Positions 35,527 through 38,025 of a DNA stretch of 38,025 nt are shown in pieces. The first letter of the stretch is position 1, and every line of letters starts with the position of its first letter. Origin of the DNA: a virus. A program made the position numbers and the translations under genes. Below the pieces are notes generated by a model. That model was not told the origin of the DNA and searched no databases. It worked only from the letters and a program-made list of their open reading frames with translations. The stretch is taken from positions 1-38,025 of IMG/VR virus record IMGVR_UViG_3300030419_006576; one strand, given 5' to 3'.

Positions 35527-37188
35527 ATGTCGCTATCACGTACACAAATTAGAAAGATTATTCGAGAAGAACTTAAACAAATACGCAAAGTTCAACACCC
35601 TGTCCTGCGAAAATCCAAATGCACAGTTTACTTAAAGGAATCAAATGGCGCTCTGAAGCCAGTTTCATTTAATTCTGTTCTCAAGCAGCAGAAAAAAGGT
35701 GTCTTTAGTGAACAACAAGTTCGCGATATTTTAGAATCTTCTTTTAACCATGACATGCGTATGTTTAATTGTTACAGTACTGCTTACACAAATTTAAGCC
35801 AACATATGATTTCTGAAGGTCTTATCACTGAGGGTGGAAAAGTTACCAAGAAAGGGCGCATTTTAGAAAAGAAAGAAAGAGGCACGGTCTTGGCCGAAAG
35901 TGACATGCGAAAGTATGCCGCTAGTCTTATTTTGGAGCAAGAGGAAGAAGAAATCGATGTCGAGGCCATCAAAACCACAGGGCAGAAAGCCGCCGGCGCA
36001 ATTGGCAAAGGTTTAAAGGCCATTGGAGGCGTTTTGGCCACCCCCTTTAAAGCTTGGAAATGGTTCAAAGATAAGGTTTGGGAAGCCATTAAAGGTGCCC
36101 TTTCAAAAGTCGGCCAAGCAATTGCGGCTTTTGGGGACAAATATAATATTGGATTGATCCAGCAAGTTACAGAATGGATTAAAGCGGCTTTTGGAGCCGT
36201 TGCTAAATTTTGCGGCAAGAACAAATGGACAAAAATTCTATGTGGTGTAGTTGCCTCTGTTTGTATCAGCCTTCTTGTAAAAGCTGCTATAGCTACAGTC
36301 GTGGCCCAATGCGGCCTTTCGATGAGCAGCATGGTCATGACCTGGGCAGGTGGCTGCGCCGCAGGTGCAGCAGGATTGACAGAAAACAATTCGGACGAAG
36401 AACCAGTGCTGCAAGAGGCTGTGAGTGAAATTTGCAAAGCCGCAGCAGAGGCTGGCTCCCATGCTACCAATGGGATGTTGAATAGTATCAAAGGCGCCCT
36501 TAAACTGATGGCAGCAAAGGGAGAAATTGCAGACGCTGCTCAGCTAGACTCTGCTTTAAACTTTGTTGATAAATATGAAGAAGTGTTAGAAGCGAGAATA
36601 ACAGCGTCTACGTCAGGCGCAGAAGTTTTAGGACAGGCAACTGGCGGTGCCTGGGCTAGCCCAGGAACAACTAAAATACTAGAAGACTTTATGGATGTGG
36701 CTGATAGTTGTACCAGCCAAGGTTCCAAGCTCGCCCAATCTGCCTTGGGCAAAGCAATAAAGATGACTGACTACAACTTCGAGGAATCTGCTTCGGAGAT
36801 AACAAAAAACCTCATAGCCTTGGGCGAAGAGGGTGCCAACGTGAAAGAAAGTCAAACATATATAGCGCTCGCAAAAATTGTTCGGGCTGGTGGGATGAAA
36901 GCCGAGGAAGCTCAAAAACTAGCAGAAACTTTGGGAGGGCAATTGGGATATGATACCTCTCCAGCATGGTCTAAGGCAGCGAAGGCAGCCAAAGAAGCAG
37001 CCAAAGCAGCCGGCGAAGGCGGTATGGATTTTGCGTCAGGTCTAAAAGCTAAAATTGAGGCTGGGCAGGCTAGCGCAGAAGAGATTGCAAAGTATAAAGA
37101 AATGACGGACCTTGAGGCCGCCAATCGAGCCCGTCAGGCTATAAAAGAAAACCTTAACCGAATGAGACAATTAGCAGGAGTACTCTAA
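35527..37188 (+). CDS. Putative head-internal or ejected protein with targeting peptide and membrane helices (553 aa)
   Basis: The product is 553 residues; AAGGAAA precedes ATG 35527. It opens with MSLSRTQIRKIIREEL, a variant of the N-terminal peptide of the next three genes, with I12-R13-E14 at the same place. More (I/L)-x-E triplets occur at L122-A-E124 and L136-E-type sites near 135-137, before an acidic run EQEEEEID; these could be cleavage points. Residues 150-230 are amphipathic, Ala/Lys/Trp-containing helices. About 237-284 are hydrophobic (ILCGVVASVCISLLVKAAI and a Gly/Ala-rich segment) and could cross a membrane. The C-terminal half is Ala-rich and helical, ending in RMRQLAGVL, a tail I recall from marine phage proteins. 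An ejected pore-type or head-core protein is the inference. Its stop overlaps the next ATG. Confidence 0.55.
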   Translation: MSLSRTQIRKIIREELKQIRKVQHPVLRKSKCTVYLKESNGALKPVSFNSVLKQQKKGVFSEQQVRDILESSFNHDMRMFNCYSTAYTNLSQHMISEGLITEGGKVTKKGRILEKKERGTVLAESDMRKYAASLILEQEEEEIDVEAIKTTGQKAAGAIGKGLKAIGGVLATPFKAWKWFKDKVWEAIKGALSKVGQAIAAFGDKYNIGLIQQVTEWIKAAFGAVAKFCGKNKWTKILCGVVASVCISLLVKAAIATVVAQCGLSMSSMVMTWAGGCAAGAAGLTENNSDEEPVLQEAVSEICKAAAEAGSHATNGMLNSIKGALKLMAAKGEIADAAQLDSALNFVDKYEEVLEARITASTSGAEVLGQATGGAWASPGTTKILEDFMDVADSCTSQGSKLAQSALGKAIKMTDYNFEESASEITKNLIALGEEGANVKESQTYIALAKIVRAGGMKAEEAQKLAETLGGQLGYDTSPAWSKAAKAAKEAAKAAGEGGMDFASGLKAKIEAGQASAEEIAKYKEMTDLEAANRARQAIKENLNRMRQLAGVL

Positions 37189-37517
37189 TGAAACTGACAA
37201 AAACACAACTTAAACAGATTATTAAGGAAGAGCTTAATAAGGTGTTGAAAGAGAACTATGGGCGACACCGTGGCGGCGTGTATGGCACCGGCCCTGATCG
37301 CCCAGTAGATACAAGTGGCGTAGATTTAAGTGAACCTTCTCTTGAACATGCACTAGTAGATAAAGCCATTGCCGCACTTGAGGAAGACGAAAGTGCAGAC
37401 TATAGTTGGGTTGTGGATGAGTTGGAAAAACTAGACCCCAAACAAGAAAATGATGAGGTTGCGATTAATGCTATTTTAGATGCCCAACTTGGAATGACAT
37501 TGGAAGAATTATTATAA
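37188..37517 (+). CDS. Small acidic protein with shared N-terminal targeting-like peptide (109 aa)
   Basis: The product is 109 residues. The N-terminus MKLTKTQLKQIIKEEL is shared almost exactly with the next two genes, and the likeness to the next one continues to residue 24 (KVLKENY here, KVLKEYY there). It contains I12-K13-E14 and L20-K21-E22. The rest is acidic and helical (ALVDKAIAALEEDES, DYSWVVDELEKL, LGMTLEELL) with a Gly-rich loop (GRHRGGVYGTGP). ATG 37188 and the stop at 37517 overlap the flanking genes by one base each. No known domain was recognised. By analogy with T4 internal proteins it could be packaged in the head; this is inference. Confidence 0.6.
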   Translation: MKLTKTQLKQIIKEELNKVLKENYGRHRGGVYGTGPDRPVDTSGVDLSEPSLEHALVDKAIAALEEDESADYSWVVDELEKLDPKQENDEVAINAILDAQLGMTLEELL

Positions 37518-37888
37518 TGAAACTTACAAAATCAAAACTCAAACAAATCATTAAAGAAGAGACTACAAAGGTCTTAAAAGAATACTACGATGAGTTCGAC
37601 AGCCATAGAGATATTGAACATAGAGAAGAAACAGAAGCCCACCAGGAAACCATGGCTAAAGAGGAGAAACTTCAGGCCGTGTTGCTCGACAAAATGCCGG
37701 AGCTAAAAGATCAGATGTCGGACGACAAGTTGGGCAGGTTGGTATCAACGATTCTGAACCATTCCGGTCTAGACCCCTTCGTTGACAATAACCAGGAAAA
37801 GCTAATAGACATGGCGTATACTTTAGCATGGGAGACGTCAGATGACAGTCCCGACTCTTGGAAAAGAGAACTTGAAATATACTTTTAG
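37517..37888 (+). CDS. Small acidic protein with shared N-terminal targeting-like peptide (123 aa)
   Basis: The product is 123 residues, starting MKLTKSKLKQIIKEE followed by TTKVLKEYY, parallel to the previous gene over 24 residues. After that the two diverge: here a His/Glu-rich charged stretch (DSHRDIEHREETEAHQ), then helices (LQAVLLDKMPELKDQM, DKLGRLVSTILNHSG, KLIDMAYTLAWETSD). The pattern of one conserved leader on unrelated bodies suggests a functional tag. TAATG coupling links it to the gene before. No family was recognised for the body. Confidence 0.6.
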   Translation: MKLTKSKLKQIIKEETTKVLKEYYDEFDSHRDIEHREETEAHQETMAKEEKLQAVLLDKMPELKDQMSDDKLGRLVSTILNHSGLDPFVDNNQEKLIDMAYTLAWETSDDSPDSWKRELEIYF

Positions 37889-37903
37889 GGAAAAAGATTT
37901 AGT

Positions 37904-38025
37904 ATGAAACTTACAAAAACAAAACTTAAACAAATGATCAGAGAGCAACTAGAGGAAGGTCTTGGGGATGCTTATGTTAATTGGATGAACAAGAATTTTC
38001 CTGGCGAAGATGAGCCTGAGTGGGA
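37904..38025 (+). CDS. Third MKLTK-leader protein, cut by the window end (partial)
   Basis: ATG 37904 begins MKLTKTKLKQMIREQLEEGL, the same leader with M11 and I12-R13-E14. Forty codons are visible before the right edge, without a stop. The start lies 15 bases after the previous stop, with a weak purine-rich site (GGGAAAAAGA). The body begins DAYVNWMNKNFPGEDEPEW. It shows that the series of tagged genes continues beyond the window. Confidence 0.6.
   Translation, partial: MKLTKTKLKQMIREQLEEGLGDAYVNWMNKNFPGEDEPEW

Noticed and set aside
35784-36491. 235-codon open frame on the minus strand
   Set aside because: It lies wholly inside the 553-residue gene, whose Ala-rich codons keep the opposite strand free of stops. 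It has no ribosome binding site or neighbours on that strand.

Overview
The window looks like part of a tailed-phage genome of the contractile-tail (T4-like, myovirus-type) kind. The closest family look by eye is to phages known from marine cyanophage and uncultured marine virus genomes. This rests on a GPW/gp25-family baseplate wedge gene directly followed by a gp6/BaseplateJ-type wedge gene, on several virion proteins whose N-termini resemble families common in marine T4-like phages (recalled, not searched), and on tight one-strand packing of very large genes. The host cannot be read from the sequence. All supported genes are on the + strand. No tRNA, rRNA, CRISPR array, insertion sequence or attachment site was seen, and no gene-free stretch exceeds about 60 bases.

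Layout. 1-142: C-terminal end of an upstream gene. 142-1077: putative spike-like baseplate protein. 1096-8241: 2381-residue virion protein with an SH3-like domain. 8277-8684: gp25-like wedge. 8703-10517: gp6-like wedge. 10517-12061: protein with a carbohydrate-binding (DNRLRE-like) pattern. 12064-21567: 3167-residue giant with two LamG/concanavalin-like domains. 21584-22771, 22771-27267 and 27300-30608: further virion proteins, the second ending in a long basic repeat tail and the third with fibronectin-III-like parts. 30663-33928: three smaller virion proteins, two of them paralogues. 33941-35391: a replication/recombination pair (RuvC-family resolvase and a zinc-finger/TOPRIM primase). 35402-35512: a 36-residue protein with 10 cysteines. 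35527-38025: four consecutive genes whose products share the same short N-terminal peptide.

How it fits together. The first 34 kb is probably a late operon for the baseplate and tail appendages. Genes are coupled by TAATG overlaps or short gaps with Shine-Dalgarno sites, and four genes of more than 1000 codons take up 24.5 kb. A change of module occurs at about 33.93 kb, where a TATAAT box sits just before the RuvC-like gene.

The most interesting part is the last 2.5 kb. Four different proteins begin with MKLTK-x-x-LKQIIKEE or a close variant, each with an I-x-E triplet at residues 12-14. This resembles the capsid-targeting peptides of T4 internal head proteins, which the prohead protease cuts after (I/L)-x-E. 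I infer, but cannot prove, a cassette of proteins packaged in the head and possibly injected. The cysteine-rich mini-protein lies directly before it.
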